A stretch of 64,000 bases of DNA from Mucilaginibacter daejeonensis. GTDB lineage: Bacteria; Bacteroidota; Bacteroidia; Sphingobacteriales; Sphingobacteriaceae. Under the pieces are notes generated by a model. The model had not been told where the DNA came from and ran no database searches. It saw only the letters and a program-made list of their open reading frames with translations. Numbering within the stretch: position 1 is the stretch's first letter; each line of letters opens with the position of its first letter. Below are positions 8,526 through 18,295 of this stretch, in pieces. The stretch is from assembly GCF_020783335.1 (NCBI RefSeq), contig NZ_CP086068.1:124001-188000 (forward strand), given 5' to 3'. The translations under genes and the position numbers were made by a program.

Positions 8526-9092
8526 ATGTACACTCAACGCACAGACGAAGAATTAGTAGAGCTTTTGAAGCTTGACGATGACCCGGCGCTCAAGGCTTTG
8601 TTCCATCGGTACTACAAGTTGCTATGCAATGTGAGTACCGTGTATACCCGCGACCATGCTGCTGCCGAAGAGATCGTGGCCAACCTTTTCATGCGCCTTT
8701 GGGACAACCGGCACTCGTCGGCCATTCAGCATGTGAAGAGCTATCTGCTGGTGTCGGTCAAAAACCTGTCGCTTAACTATCTGCAAAAAAAGAAGGAGCC
8801 TGTCAGCTTTGTTAAGGACATAGCGGCCGACCATCTGACGGTAGCCGACAGGGCCACGCCTTTCCATATCATTTCGGGACGTGAGACGTATGACCGCATC
8901 CTGGCGGCCATTGATACGCTACCCTCTTCGCAACGCCAGGTACTGCTTATGAGCCGTGTAGATCATTTGAGCAAACATGAGATATCCGAAACCCTCGGCA
9001 TATCGGTACGCACGGTAGAGACCACACTTTACCAGTCCATCCAAAAGCTGCGTATGCTTTTAAAAGGTCGTTACGACCTTTCTGGCAATTAA
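8526..9092 (+). CDS. ECF-type RNA polymerase sigma factor of the SusCD locus
   Basis: 188 residues from the ATG at 8526. Region 2 spans about 18-85 (DPALKALFHRYYKLLC, AEEIVANLFMRLWDNR). Region 4 spans about 125-180, with the helix-turn-helix HLSKHEISETLGISVRTVET. Short ECF factors of this kind in Bacteroidota activate a neighbouring SusCD operon after a FecR anti-sigma factor is triggered by the loaded receptor. The FecR gene follows 80 bases later and an STN-bearing SusC comes next, which completes the circuit. Cytoplasmic. Confidence 0.9.
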   Translation: MYTQRTDEELVELLKLDDDPALKALFHRYYKLLCNVSTVYTRDHAAAEEIVANLFMRLWDNRHSSAIQHVKSYLLVSVKNLSLNYLQKKKEPVSFVKDIAADHLTVADRATPFHIISGRETYDRILAAIDTLPSSQRQVLLMSRVDHLSKHEISETLGISVRTVETTLYQSIQKLRMLLKGRYDLSGN

Positions 9093-9172
9093 CAATTATT
9101 TAATTAACGCATAACAGACCCTGCTACGTATCGGTGCGGTCTTACCCTGTCTACAGGAGTAAGCACACGATA

Positions 9173-10180
9173 ATGGAAGAACAGGGGCACCGGCTCATCA
9201 TTGAATATTACGAAAAGACCATCAGCGATGAGGGGCTGACCCAACTGCAGGAGTGGATAGAGCAGGGGCCCGAGAATCTTGCGCAGTTCAGCGAGACCAT
9301 ACAGATACTGGAAGCTGCTAAGTTAGCCCATCAACATACCGACCATTCGAAGCAAAGCTGGAAAAAGGTGCAACAGCACATTGCCGATAGCACCGTGCCT
9401 GTAAGGCCGATACGCAGCTTCGACTTGAAATGGATAGCCGCCGCGGCCGTCATACTGATGGTGTGCCTGATCGGCCTGTTCTGGATCAAGCAAAGACCCG
9501 AGTATGTTGAGGTGGCCAATGTGAACGGCCAACGTTCTAAGATCACCTTGCCCGATGGTTCCATAGTTCACCTGGCGGGTGGTAGCAAAATCAAATTCAT
9601 CAAAGGTTTCAAAGACACAGAAAGGGGAATCACACTTAGTGGCGAAGCTTTTTTTGATGTGGTACACATGGATGCCAAGCCTTTCAAAGTAAAGAGTGGA
9701 CGCATCACCACCGTGGTTTTGGGTACATCGTTCAATGTGAAAGCTTACGAGGCCGATCATGCCGTGGCCGTTACGGTGCACACAGGCAAGGTAGGCGTGC
9801 TGGCAACTATAAATGGGGTTACCCGCCTGGTGAAACATCTTACCCCCGGCGACCAAATCCATATCGATACCCATACCGGCCTTTACAATACCCGCTCGGT
9901 CAAAGCTGATCGCATTGCCGGGTGGATGAATAATGACCTCGATTTTTATGATACGCCGTTGCGCACCATTGCCGCTACGATGGAGCGCCAGTACGGTGTG
10001 CAGGTCCAATTCACCGACCCCGAATTAGGCGACATCAAACTGACCGTAAAATTCAGTAACAGCTCGCTGCCCGAGGTGCTTGAAACGCTTAGCGCCTTGT
10101 CAGGCCTGGCGTATGACCGTACGGGCACGCACATATATTTCTCTAACAATGATCAAAAAGGAGGAAGCATTATGAGATAA
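9173..10180 (+). CDS. FecR-family anti-sigma factor
   Basis: 335 residues from the ATG at 9173, preceded by AGGAG at a distance. An upstream in-frame start at 9134 is less likely. The cytoplasmic N-terminus (about 1-86) should bind the sigma factor. One transmembrane helix lies at about 87-105. The periplasmic FecR domain begins with VNGQRSKITLPDGSIVHLAGGS and contains LSGEAFFDV and VVLGTSFNV, all canonical. The final ~70 residues (DLDFYDTPLRTIAATMERQYG) are the DUF4974 tail that touches the receptor's STN domain. It relays the signal from the SusC protein encoded next to the ECF factor encoded just before. Confidence 0.92.
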   Translation: MEEQGHRLIIEYYEKTISDEGLTQLQEWIEQGPENLAQFSETIQILEAAKLAHQHTDHSKQSWKKVQQHIADSTVPVRPIRSFDLKWIAAAAVILMVCLIGLFWIKQRPEYVEVANVNGQRSKITLPDGSIVHLAGGSKIKFIKGFKDTERGITLSGEAFFDVVHMDAKPFKVKSGRITTVVLGTSFNVKAYEADHAVAVTVHTGKVGVLATINGVTRLVKHLTPGDQIHIDTHTGLYNTRSVKADRIAGWMNNDLDFYDTPLRTIAATMERQYGVQVQFTDPELGDIKLTVKFSNSSLPEVLETLSALSGLAYDRTGTHIYFSNNDQKGGSIMR

Positions 10181-10221
10181 CTTTTCCGCGACACGTCTTC
10201 TCAATTCTGATAAAAAAAGAA

Positions 10222-10248
10222 ACCGGGAGCGCTGGTAACGGTCCCGGT
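10222..10248 (+). promoter_or_regulatory. Stem-loop in the fecR-SusC leader
   Basis: ACCGGGA (10222-10228) pairs with TCCCGGT (10242-10248), with an inner CG/CG pair and the loop CTGGTAA. It is preceded by a run of A and not followed by a T run, so it is not a normal terminator. It lies 49 bases before the SusC ATG and may stabilise or attenuate the transcript. Confidence 0.5.
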
Positions 10249-10296
10249 GGTCTTCAAATTCAACTCACTTCCGATAAGTATAAATTAAGTAAATAT

Positions 10297-13200
10297 ATGA
10301 AAAAGATATGGTTGGTGACCATTCTGGTTTTAATGGTGCTGCCGCTATGCGTGATCAACGCAGTAGCGCAAACGGTGCTCAATAAGCGCATCACTTTTGG
10401 TGCCGAAGGCATAACGCTCAAAGAGGCTTTCGGTCAACTGGAAAGATCGGGTGATGTAAGCATCAACTACAACAACAATATTTTGAACGATAAACGCATC
10501 GTTCGGGTGGCGCGTGCTCAGCGCACCGTTCAGGAGGCACTCAACTTGCTGCTGACCGGTACACAACTGACCTATCGCCAGGCAGGCGAAAAAAGCATCC
10601 TGATCACGGCCACCGATGGTAAAAGGATCACCATTCAAGGTACCGTGGTAGATAACGATGACTCGCAACCTCTGATCGGCGTAGCCTTAATGGATGATCA
10701 GCGCCATGCGTTAGGTATGACCAATAACAATGGCGACTTCAACATCAGCGTGCCGGCCAACTCATCTGTTACCCTGAACTACATTGGTTACTCGCCGTTG
10801 AAAATCAGCTATGGCAGCAGCCAAAGTAAACTGACCGTGCGCCTGATGCGCGAGACCGGCCAGTTGGACGAGGTGGTAGTTACCGCTCTGGGTATCAAAC
10901 GTGAGGAGAAATCACTTGGTTACGCAGCATCGGTAGTCAAGAACGAGCAACTTACCCAGGCGCTGTCCAACAATTGGACCGACGCGCTTTCGGGAAAAGT
11001 GGCAGGTTTGAATCTGATCCGCTCTAACAGTGGCCCAGCGGGATCCAACAAGATCATTTTACGTGGCGAGAACAACCTGACCAGCGGCGAGGATAATGAG
11101 GCGCTGATCGTGGTTGATGGTATCGTGATCAGTAAAAGTAGCGGACGCCGTTCGGCCGTTGCCGGCGAGGGCGTTTACGGTACCAGCAGCGATAACATGC
11201 CTGCCGACTACGGTAGCAGCGTGAATGACCTCAACCCCGAGGATATCGAATCGGTAACGGTATTGAAAGGTGCCGCAGCCGCTGCATTGTACGGTCAGCG
11301 CGGTGCTAATGGTGCGCTGATCATCACCACCAAATCGGGCACGGCCAAAAAGAAAGGCTTGGGGATCACCATCAACTCGAACACGGCTTTGGAGAGCGTG
11401 AACCGTTGGCCAGATCTGCAATATGAATATGGCCAGGGCACAGGAGGTGCTAACTACTACTCGTATGGTGCCGGTGTTGATGGCGCAAGTACCAGTGGTA
11501 CCAGCTCGGCCTATGGCCCTAAGTTCGATGGGCAAATGTTCTTTCAGCTTGACCCGGTGACCCAAACCCGGTCTACCGTGCGTACCCCTTGGGTGCCTTA
11601 TAAGAATCAGATCCGCGAGTTCTTCCAAACCGGTAGTACTTACACCAACTCGATCAGTATCGATGGTGGTGGCGATCGTACCACGGCCCGTTTCTCGGCC
11701 ACTAACGTGACCAACAAATGGATCACGCCTAACACCGGTTACAACCGTAACTCACTGGCCTTATCGGTCAATTCCAAGATCAATGATAAGCTGACCATCG
11801 GCTCTAAGGTGAACTATAATAACCGCTGGAGCGATAATCTGCCGGGTGCGGGTTATGGTAACCAGTCGCTTATGTACTGGTTCATATTCTGGCAACCCAA
11901 CGCCGACCTGAACTGGCTGAAGAACTACTGGCGCAATGGACAGCAGGACAGGCAGATCTTTTACCCCTACAGTACCTTCCCCGAGAACCCTTACGCGGTA
12001 TCATACGAGTTCCTGAATAAGAGCAACCGTAATGCTCTTACCGGCAACATGCAGGCCACCTATGCGATCACTAAAGCGCTGAGCTTGCAGGTACGCGCCA
12101 CGCTGGATATGAGCTATGAGCAACGCTCGCAGCAACGCCCTTATGATGCAGGCACCAAATACCCTAAAGGTTCATACCGCACGCAGAACATCTACACCCA
12201 GGAGGCCGGTGCCGATTTCCTTTTACGTTACAACAAAAAGCTGAACAAGGACTTTACCCTGACCGCCACCGCCGGTGGTAGTATGCTGCGCAATAAATAT
12301 GTAAAGGACGAGGTACGTGCCGACTCACTGGTATACCCAGGCCTGTTCACCATTGCCAACAATGCCGGTCCGCTGGTTACGTTGCCTAACCAGGCCCGTT
12401 ACGCGCTCAATAGTTTCTACGGCGTTTTCTCAACCAGTTTCAAGGATTATCTGTACCTGGATATCACCGGCCGTAACGACTGGAACAGTACGCTGGCCAC
12501 GCCTACCCGTAACGGTAACTCGTCGTTCTTCTACCCATCGGCAAGTTTAGCGTTCCTGGTTTCAGAAGCGTTCAAGATGCCGCAGTCTATCGATTACTTT
12601 AAACTACGTGGATCGGTGGCCGATGTGGGCAGTGGTGGTAATACGCCATACGTTACCTCGCTTAACTACGCACCGGCAGGCAGTACCTTCTCAGGCGGTT
12701 TGGTGAACCCAACACGTTTAGCCAACCCATCACTGAACTTTTTGAAGACCACCACCATTGAGGTAGGTGCAGAGATGCGTTTGTTCAAGAACCGCGCTGG
12801 ATTTGACATTGCCCTATATACCGGCAATACCCGCAACCAGATCCTGAACCGTGTGATCGATGCCGCCTCGGGCTACCGTGAGGCCATTATCAACGCCGGT
12901 AAGGTGAATAACAGAGGTATCGAGATCGCCTTGAACGGCACCCCGATCCGTACCAAAACGTTCGACTGGTCATTGTACAGCACCTTTACCTCCAACCGTA
13001 ATACCATCAAACAACTGGCCGATAGCTCATTCGTGATCCGTACCGGTCCTACCGGTGGCGGCCAGATCGTGGCTAAAGTTGGCGGCAGCATGGGCGACCT
13101 TTACGGCCGCGGCTACCAGCGCTCACCCGACGGGCAGATCGTTTATGATCCATCAACCGGTTTTGCTAAACTGGCCGATAACGTGGTTTATCTGGGCAAC

Positions 13201-13743
13201 ACCATGCCTAAGTGGCGCACCAGCTTGGGTAGTAATTTCCGTTACAAGCAATTCAACCTCAACGTATTGTTCGATGCGCAGTTCGGTGCGGTGGCTTACT
13301 CACTGTCGAATTATAAACTGGCCGAGCAAGGTAAGACCTCGATCACCCTGCCGGGCCGTTACAACGGTATCATTGGTAAAGGTGTGGTACGTAATGCTGA
13401 TGGCAGCTACAGCCCTAACACCACTATCGCCAGTGATATTGACGGTTACTACCGCTCGCACTATGGTATCGATAACGCCGAGGGTAATACCTTCTCTACC
13501 GATTTTATCAAGTTCCGCGAAGCTAACTTGAGCTACACGTTCAAACCTACGTTCACCAAAAAGCTGGGCATACAGCGCGCCACCATAGGCGTGTATGGCC
13601 GTAACCTATTCCTGTGGACCAACTGGCCGGTATTTGATCCGGAATTTGGTACCCTGGCCGGCACCGACATCGTGCAGGGCTTTGAGGTGGCACAGTTCCC
13701 ATCTACCCGCAGCTATGGCTTTAACCTCACTATTGGCATATAA
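10297..13743 (+). CDS. SusC/RagA-family TonB-linked outer-membrane receptor with STN domain
   Basis: 1148 residues. Signal peptide about 1-25. An STN domain (about 38-105, ITLKEAFGQLERSGDVSINY) marks it as a receptor that signals to a FecR protein. A carboxypeptidase-like domain follows (about 111-183), then the TonB-box-like LDEVVVTALGIKREEKSLGY and a plug domain with VDGIVI and LKGAAAAALYGQRGANGALI. The remainder is the 22-strand barrel, ending in an aromatic-rich terminal strand (YGFNLTIGI). SusC barrels import the nutrient held by the SusD lid using TonB energy. SusD follows 17 bases later. The substrate cannot be read from the sequence; the downstream phosphoesterase suggests a phosphoester. 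Confidence 0.95.
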   Translation: MKKIWLVTILVLMVLPLCVINAVAQTVLNKRITFGAEGITLKEAFGQLERSGDVSINYNNNILNDKRIVRVARAQRTVQEALNLLLTGTQLTYRQAGEKSILITATDGKRITIQGTVVDNDDSQPLIGVALMDDQRHALGMTNNNGDFNISVPANSSVTLNYIGYSPLKISYGSSQSKLTVRLMRETGQLDEVVVTALGIKREEKSLGYAASVVKNEQLTQALSNNWTDALSGKVAGLNLIRSNSGPAGSNKIILRGENNLTSGEDNEALIVVDGIVISKSSGRRSAVAGEGVYGTSSDNMPADYGSSVNDLNPEDIESVTVLKGAAAAALYGQRGANGALIITTKSGTAKKKGLGITINSNTALESVNRWPDLQYEYGQGTGGANYYSYGAGVDGASTSGTSSAYGPKFDGQMFFQLDPVTQTRSTVRTPWVPYKNQIREFFQTGSTYTNSISIDGGGDRTTARFSATNVTNKWITPNTGYNRNSLALSVNSKINDKLTIGSKVNYNNRWSDNLPGAGYGNQSLMYWFIFWQPNADLNWLKNYWRNGQQDRQIFYPYSTFPENPYAVSYEFLNKSNRNALTGNMQATYAITKALSLQVRATLDMSYEQRSQQRPYDAGTKYPKGSYRTQNIYTQEAGADFLLRYNKKLNKDFTLTATAGGSMLRNKYVKDEVRADSLVYPGLFTIANNAGPLVTLPNQARYALNSFYGVFSTSFKDYLYLDITGRNDWNSTLATPTRNGNSSFFYPSASLAFLVSEAFKMPQSIDYFKLRGSVADVGSGGNTPYVTSLNYAPAGSTFSGGLVNPTRLANPSLNFLKTTTIEVGAEMRLFKNRAGFDIALYTGNTRNQILNRVIDAASGYREAIINAGKVNNRGIEIALNGTPIRTKTFDWSLYSTFTSNRNTIKQLADSSFVIRTGPTGGGQIVAKVGGSMGDLYGRGYQRSPDGQIVYDPSTGFAKLADNVVYLGNTMPKWRTSLGSNFRYKQFNLNVLFDAQFGAVAYSLSNYKLAEQGKTSITLPGRYNGIIGKGVVRNADGSYSPNTTIASDIDGYYRSHYGIDNAEGNTFSTDFIKFREANLSYTFKPTFTKKLGIQRATIGVYGRNLFLWTNWPVFDPEFGTLAGTDIVQGFEVAQFPSTRSYGFNLTIGI

Positions 13744-13760
13744 CACAACGTCCCAAAGCA

Positions 13761-15251
13761 ATGAGAAAGAATTTAAATAAGATCCTGACCCTGATCGTGG
13801 CCGCCGCGCTGGTGTTGCCATCGTGCCAAAAGGATTTTCAGCAGATCAATACCGATCCTAACGGTACCTCCAATGCCCAGCCGCAGCAGTTGCTGGCACC
13901 GGCACTGGTGAACACACTGACCATTAACATGCTGCGCAGCCGAAACTTTAACAATGAGCTGATGCAGGTGACCGTTGACCCGGGTGATTCAGAAGGCAAG
14001 GTGTTTCGTTACGATGTTAAACGTACCTGGGCCGATTATACCTGGAACGGCTGGTACACCCAACTGATGAACTTTAAGGACATCTATGATATAGCTGCCC
14101 GCCCCGAGATCAATAACAAGGCTTTTATGGGCATCGGGCAGATCTGCCAGGTATGGCTGTTCTCGCTTCTGACCGATACTTATGGCGATATCCCGTACTC
14201 ACAGGCCCTGAAGGCCCGCGACGGTAACTTTAGCCCGGCCTTTGATAAGCAACAGGACATTTACCCCGACCTGTTCAAACGTTTGGAAGAGGCCAATACC
14301 CTGCTGACCGGTGCGGCCAACGTGCCATCTAACAGCGACCCGGTATTTGCGGGAAATGCTTCCAAATGGCGCAAGTTCGGTAACTCGTTGTACCTGCGCT
14401 TGTTGTTGCGTGTATCGGGCAAGGCCGAAGCATCAGCAGCGGTCATAACCAAGATCAAACAGATCGTGGATACCAATGCGTCCGATTACCCGATCATGGT
14501 AGACAACAGCGACGCCGCGGTATTACGCTGGACAGGTGTTGGCGCCCTTACCTCGCCATTTGTAGGTGGTGTACGTGAGCAGGACTGGCGCGCATTGAAC
14601 ATTGCCGAGTTCTTTATCAATAACCTGAACACCTGGCAAGATCCGCGCCTGGTACAATTCCGTTGGCCTATCGCCACTTACATGGGTAGCTATGTAGGGG
14701 TGCCGAGCGGTTATACGCCGGGTCAGGGTGTGGTGAGCAAGTCCTACTTTTTATCGACCACCTCGGCCACCACGTTAATGACCGACCCATTGATGGGTAA
14801 CATCATGAATTTTTCTGAATTGCAGTTCATACTGGCCGAGGCTGCTACCAAAGGCTGGATCTCAGGTTCGGCGGCAAACTACTACAAGAACGGTGTGCTT
14901 ACCGGTATCACTTTCTGGATACCTACCTACACCACGCCGATCGATACGTACATGACCGCTGCCGACATCAACTGGAACGAGAGCCTAAGCCTGGATGGTA
15001 AGATGGAAAAGATCCACCTGCAAAAGTATTACTCGATGTTCTGGACCGATTTTGAGCAATGGTTCGAGTACCGCCGTACCGGCCACCCGATACTGCCAAA
15101 AGGCGCAGGCCTCCGCAATAACGGGGTGATGCCGGCCCGTTTGACCTACCCGGTATACGTACAATCGGCCAACGCGGCCAACTATTCCGCTGCCGTGGCC
15201 GCACAAGGACCAGACGAGATCAATACACAGGTTTGGTGGCAACGCCCGTAA
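13761..15251 (+). CDS. SusD/RagB-family nutrient-binding outer-membrane lipoprotein
   Basis: 496 residues. The lipoprotein signal ends at Cys22 (VLPSCQKDF), followed by the family's usual INTDPNGTSNA. The body is the helical TPR-like SusD fold; the C-terminal part contains the typical LQFILAEAATKGWI and FEQWFEYRRTGHP. SusD caps the SusC barrel on the cell surface and binds the ligand. Only 17 bases separate it from the SusC gene, so the two are co-transcribed. Its shape fits the SusD-like (SusD/RagB) subgroup in which the N-terminal region is not marked by a long linker. Ligand unknown. Confidence 0.93.
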   Translation: MRKNLNKILTLIVAAALVLPSCQKDFQQINTDPNGTSNAQPQQLLAPALVNTLTINMLRSRNFNNELMQVTVDPGDSEGKVFRYDVKRTWADYTWNGWYTQLMNFKDIYDIAARPEINNKAFMGIGQICQVWLFSLLTDTYGDIPYSQALKARDGNFSPAFDKQQDIYPDLFKRLEEANTLLTGAANVPSNSDPVFAGNASKWRKFGNSLYLRLLLRVSGKAEASAAVITKIKQIVDTNASDYPIMVDNSDAAVLRWTGVGALTSPFVGGVREQDWRALNIAEFFINNLNTWQDPRLVQFRWPIATYMGSYVGVPSGYTPGQGVVSKSYFLSTTSATTLMTDPLMGNIMNFSELQFILAEAATKGWISGSAANYYKNGVLTGITFWIPTYTTPIDTYMTAADINWNESLSLDGKMEKIHLQKYYSMFWTDFEQWFEYRRTGHPILPKGAGLRNNGVMPARLTYPVYVQSANAANYSAAVAAQGPDEINTQVWWQRP

Positions 15252-15290
15252 GCATACCGATCATTTTAACTTAAGATCAGCATCAATAAA

Positions 15291-16790
15291 ATGAAAAAGA
15301 CAGGTTTATTCCTTTTCATCCTTGTGGCCATAGCTTTTGCCGCCTGTAAAAAGGCCAACTATGCCGAAGGTACCGTAAGCCCCATAGTGGCCCTGCTTGA
15401 TGTAAGGCAGGTATATAAAGGCCAGGACGTGGTCCTGGATGAGAACAATTTGAACGGCGCCCGCCAGATCGTGGGTGTGGTGATATCTGACGCCGCATCG
15501 GGCAATACCCCAAGCGGTATACTGGTTATCCAGAACCTGCGCCGTAATGCCTTGCGGGGAATCTCGCTATCCATAGGAGCTGCTGCGGCCAACTATGCAC
15601 CCGGCGACTCGCTGGTGATCGACGTGGCCGGCGCTACCCTTACCCGTGTGAATGGCGCCATGCGCATCACTGGTGTACAAACATCGGCCATTAACAAGGT
15701 CGCTACCGGTAAGGCCATCAAGGTACAGGCGATCAACACTGCTACCTTACAGGCATCGCCTGATACTTACGAGAGTACTTTGGTGACGGTGAGTAATGCC
15801 GTGTTAGAGCCTGAGCCCGTTACCGGCGACACCTTTGTAGGCGATAAGGTGATCAACGATGGTTTTGGTAAGATGACCGTGCATACCGAGGCTACCGCCA
15901 GCTACAGCAAAATACAGTTGCCGGGCAGCGCCAACATCACCGGTATCGCACTGGGCACTACCGCCAATGGTACTACGCAGTTGCAGTTGTGGCCTCGCAA
16001 GCAGGACGATATCTTCCAACTGGCGCTCATTAAACCATCGCCGATCATTATCACCGGTTACCTGACCGATCCTTCCGGTGCCGATAATAACCAGGAGTAC
16101 ATCCAGTTTATGGCCACCCGAGATATAGACTTCTCGGTCACCAACTTCTCTATCGTCACCTGTAACAACGCGGGCACCAACCCTGCACCGGCCAACGGCT
16201 GGGCCAACGGTGGTTCGCGTACCTACAAGATCAACCTCACCTCGGGTAAGGTGTCAAAAGGTAAATACTTTTATGTAGGAGGTAACAAGAACATTTGGGG
16301 TGCCGGCACTACCGATATCAGTGCCGCCAACTGGATCAGCAGTACACTGTACTCCAGCGGTGATGGTGCCGATTTCGGTACGGCCACTACCAACCTGCTG
16401 GCCAACAGTGGTAACGTTGCAGGTATGGCGGTGTTCAGCGGTACCAAGGTAGACCTGAATTCGGTACCTTTAGATGTGGTGATGTACGGCGGTAACGGAA
16501 CGGTTTACTCGGCCGGCCCACCTGAGATAGGCTACCGCATCACCAATACCGATTATTACAGCACCATTAACCCGGTGAGTCGTGCCACGCAGAACTTCTA
16601 TGGCGGCGGTACCAATACCGGCAAACTGGTACTACCGGCCACGGGCGCGTTCAGCATGCTGGGCGGCGTTTATGATGCCACCACCGGCCGCTGGGTAAGC
16701 GGGCGCAGCGTGACCAGCATCGTGCTCACCAAGACCTCGCAACTGACCGAGATCGAACAAGGAGCAAGCTTTACCAAGCTGCAGAACTAA
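15291..16790 (+). CDS. DUF5689 surface lipoprotein of the SusCD operon
   Basis: 499 residues. The lipoprotein signal ends at Cys19 (FAACKK). The DUF5689 domain (about 35-245: SPIVALLDVRQVYKGQDVVL, VVISDAASGNTPSGILVIQN) has an OB-like fold seen beside SusCD pairs. The C-terminal half (about 250-490) is a second beta-rich region of unknown class, possibly a ligand-binding module. It follows SusD by 39 bases and is followed by a strong terminator at 16806-16834, so it is probably the last gene of the core operon. Likely role: extra surface binding protein for the SusCD ligand (inferred). Confidence 0.82.
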   Translation: MKKTGLFLFILVAIAFAACKKANYAEGTVSPIVALLDVRQVYKGQDVVLDENNLNGARQIVGVVISDAASGNTPSGILVIQNLRRNALRGISLSIGAAAANYAPGDSLVIDVAGATLTRVNGAMRITGVQTSAINKVATGKAIKVQAINTATLQASPDTYESTLVTVSNAVLEPEPVTGDTFVGDKVINDGFGKMTVHTEATASYSKIQLPGSANITGIALGTTANGTTQLQLWPRKQDDIFQLALIKPSPIIITGYLTDPSGADNNQEYIQFMATRDIDFSVTNFSIVTCNNAGTNPAPANGWANGGSRTYKINLTSGKVSKGKYFYVGGNKNIWGAGTTDISAANWISSTLYSSGDGADFGTATTNLLANSGNVAGMAVFSGTKVDLNSVPLDVVMYGGNGTVYSAGPPEIGYRITNTDYYSTINPVSRATQNFYGGGTNTGKLVLPATGAFSMLGGVYDATTGRWVSGRSVTSIVLTKTSQLTEIEQGASFTKLQN

Positions 16791-16805
16791 TACACGAACT
16801 GACCT

Positions 16806-16834
16806 AAGCAGGGGCATTAAGCTCCTGCTTTTTT
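16806..16834 (+). terminator. Intrinsic terminator inside the SusCD locus
   Basis: AAGCAGGGGC and GCTCCTGCTT form a 10-bp stem (one G-U pair) with the loop ATTAA, followed by TTTT. It separates the DUF5689 gene from the phosphoesterase, so the latter is expressed by read-through or from its own promoter. Confidence 0.85.
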
Positions 16835-16857
16835 AACGTTATCAATATCCATACAGC

Positions 16858-18264
16858 ATGATCAACAGAAGATCCTTTATACAGCGCTCCTTGTTGCTTA
16901 CCGGTGCCCTGGCGCTCCGTTTTAAAACTTCATTAGGCCTGGGCAGCATGCAGGCCGTTACCGGTAAGGTGACCGGTGCCGGCAAGCCATTGGCCAACGT
17001 ATTGGTGAGCGATGGTTTCAACATCGTACCCACCGGTGCCGATGGCCGTTACAGCCTGACGCCCGATGCCAAGGCAGAGTTCATATTCATCAGCCTGCCA
17101 TCGGGCTATGAGATACCGCATGATAACCAGGTGGCCCGCATTTACCACCGTTTGGCTCAAGGCGGCAGCTTTGACTTTGACCTGGTGCCGCTAAAGAAGA
17201 ACGACAGCAAACACACCTTTATCGTTTGGGCCGACCCTCAGGTGAAGAACAAAAAGGACGTAGCGCAAATGATGGCGCAAAGCGTACCCGACACCCGCGA
17301 CACGGTAAAAAGTCTTGGCGACGAACTGATCCACGGTTTGGGTGTGGGCGACCTGGTTTGGGACAATCATGAGCTGTTCCCGGCCTATAACGAGGCCATC
17401 GCAAATATCGGGATACCGTTCTTCCAGGGATTGGGTAACCATGACATGGATTACCGCCAGGGTGGCGACGAGACCTCTGACCATACCTTTAAAAAGTATT
17501 ATGGACCTACGTATTACTCGTTCAACCGCGGCCGCGCGCACTATGTGATGCTGGACGATGTGCGCTACCTGGGCACCGAGCGCGAGTACGATGGCTACAT
17601 TACCCAGCAACAGCTGGACTGGCTGGCCAAGGACCTTAAATACGTAAAAAAGGACGACCTGCTGTTCATCAGCCTGCACATACCGGTGTATAGCTCGGTA
17701 AAGAACAATAAAGATCTGTACAAGCTCCTGAAGCCATTCAAGAACGTGCACATCCTTTCGGGGCACACCCATTACAACGCTAATAATATTAACGAGAACG
17801 TATATGAGCACAATCATGGTACCGTATGTGGTGCCTGGTGGACAGGCCCTATCTGTGAGGACGGTACCCCACGCGGTTATGCCGTTTACCAGGTCGAGGG
17901 CAACCAGGTGAAATGGTACTACAAAGGCATGGGACTTGACAAGAGCGATCAGTTGGCACTTTTTGTAGAGGAACTGACCGGCCAACGCCGTATACTGGCC
18001 AACGTATACAACTGGGACCCGCAATGGAAGGTAGAATACTACGTGGATGGACAGTTGAAAGGCAAAATGGAGAACCAGATGGGTATGGACCCGCTGGCCG
18101 TTAAGCTGTACAAAGGCCCAGAATTACCGGCCGGCCGTACCTTCCCCGAACCGCGTGACACCGATCACCTGTTCATGGCGCATGTTGGTACCGATGTTAA
18201 GAACGTAAAGGTGGTAGTGACCGACCGCTTCGGCGATAAATACCATAAAGAATGGAACGGGTGA
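16858..18264 (+). CDS. Exported calcineurin-like metallophosphoesterase (MetallophosN/C type)
   Basis: 468 residues. The start MINRRSFIQRSLLLTGALAL looks like a twin-arginine-type export signal. Residues ~33-112 are the beta-sandwich MetallophosN domain, ~118-330 the calcineurin-like domain, and ~335-468 the MetallophosC domain. Metal ligands visible are D126-P-Q128, GD at 164-165, GNHD at 193-196, LHIPVYS and SGHTHYN. The first motif is DxQ and not DxH; I recall this from the family but have not checked it. Such enzymes cleave phosphomonoesters or diesters outside the cytoplasm. Position after SusCD-DUF5689 suggests it processes the imported ligand, though a terminator intervenes. Confidence 0.88.
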   Translation: MINRRSFIQRSLLLTGALALRFKTSLGLGSMQAVTGKVTGAGKPLANVLVSDGFNIVPTGADGRYSLTPDAKAEFIFISLPSGYEIPHDNQVARIYHRLAQGGSFDFDLVPLKKNDSKHTFIVWADPQVKNKKDVAQMMAQSVPDTRDTVKSLGDELIHGLGVGDLVWDNHELFPAYNEAIANIGIPFFQGLGNHDMDYRQGGDETSDHTFKKYYGPTYYSFNRGRAHYVMLDDVRYLGTEREYDGYITQQQLDWLAKDLKYVKKDDLLFISLHIPVYSSVKNNKDLYKLLKPFKNVHILSGHTHYNANNINENVYEHNHGTVCGAWWTGPICEDGTPRGYAVYQVEGNQVKWYYKGMGLDKSDQLALFVEELTGQRRILANVYNWDPQWKVEYYVDGQLKGKMENQMGMDPLAVKLYKGPELPAGRTFPEPRDTDHLFMAHVGTDVKNVKVVVTDRFGDKYHKEWNG

Positions 18265-18295
18265 TCCGCTGATCATTCATGACCGTCTAATAATG

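Noticed and set aside
9323..10009. 228-codon frame antisense to the FecR gene
   Set aside because: The FecR reading has every family motif; this one has none.
17191..18024. 277-codon frame antisense to the phosphoesterase
   Set aside because: It is the mirror of a well-supported gene with all metal motifs; GC-rich codons leave the opposite strand open.
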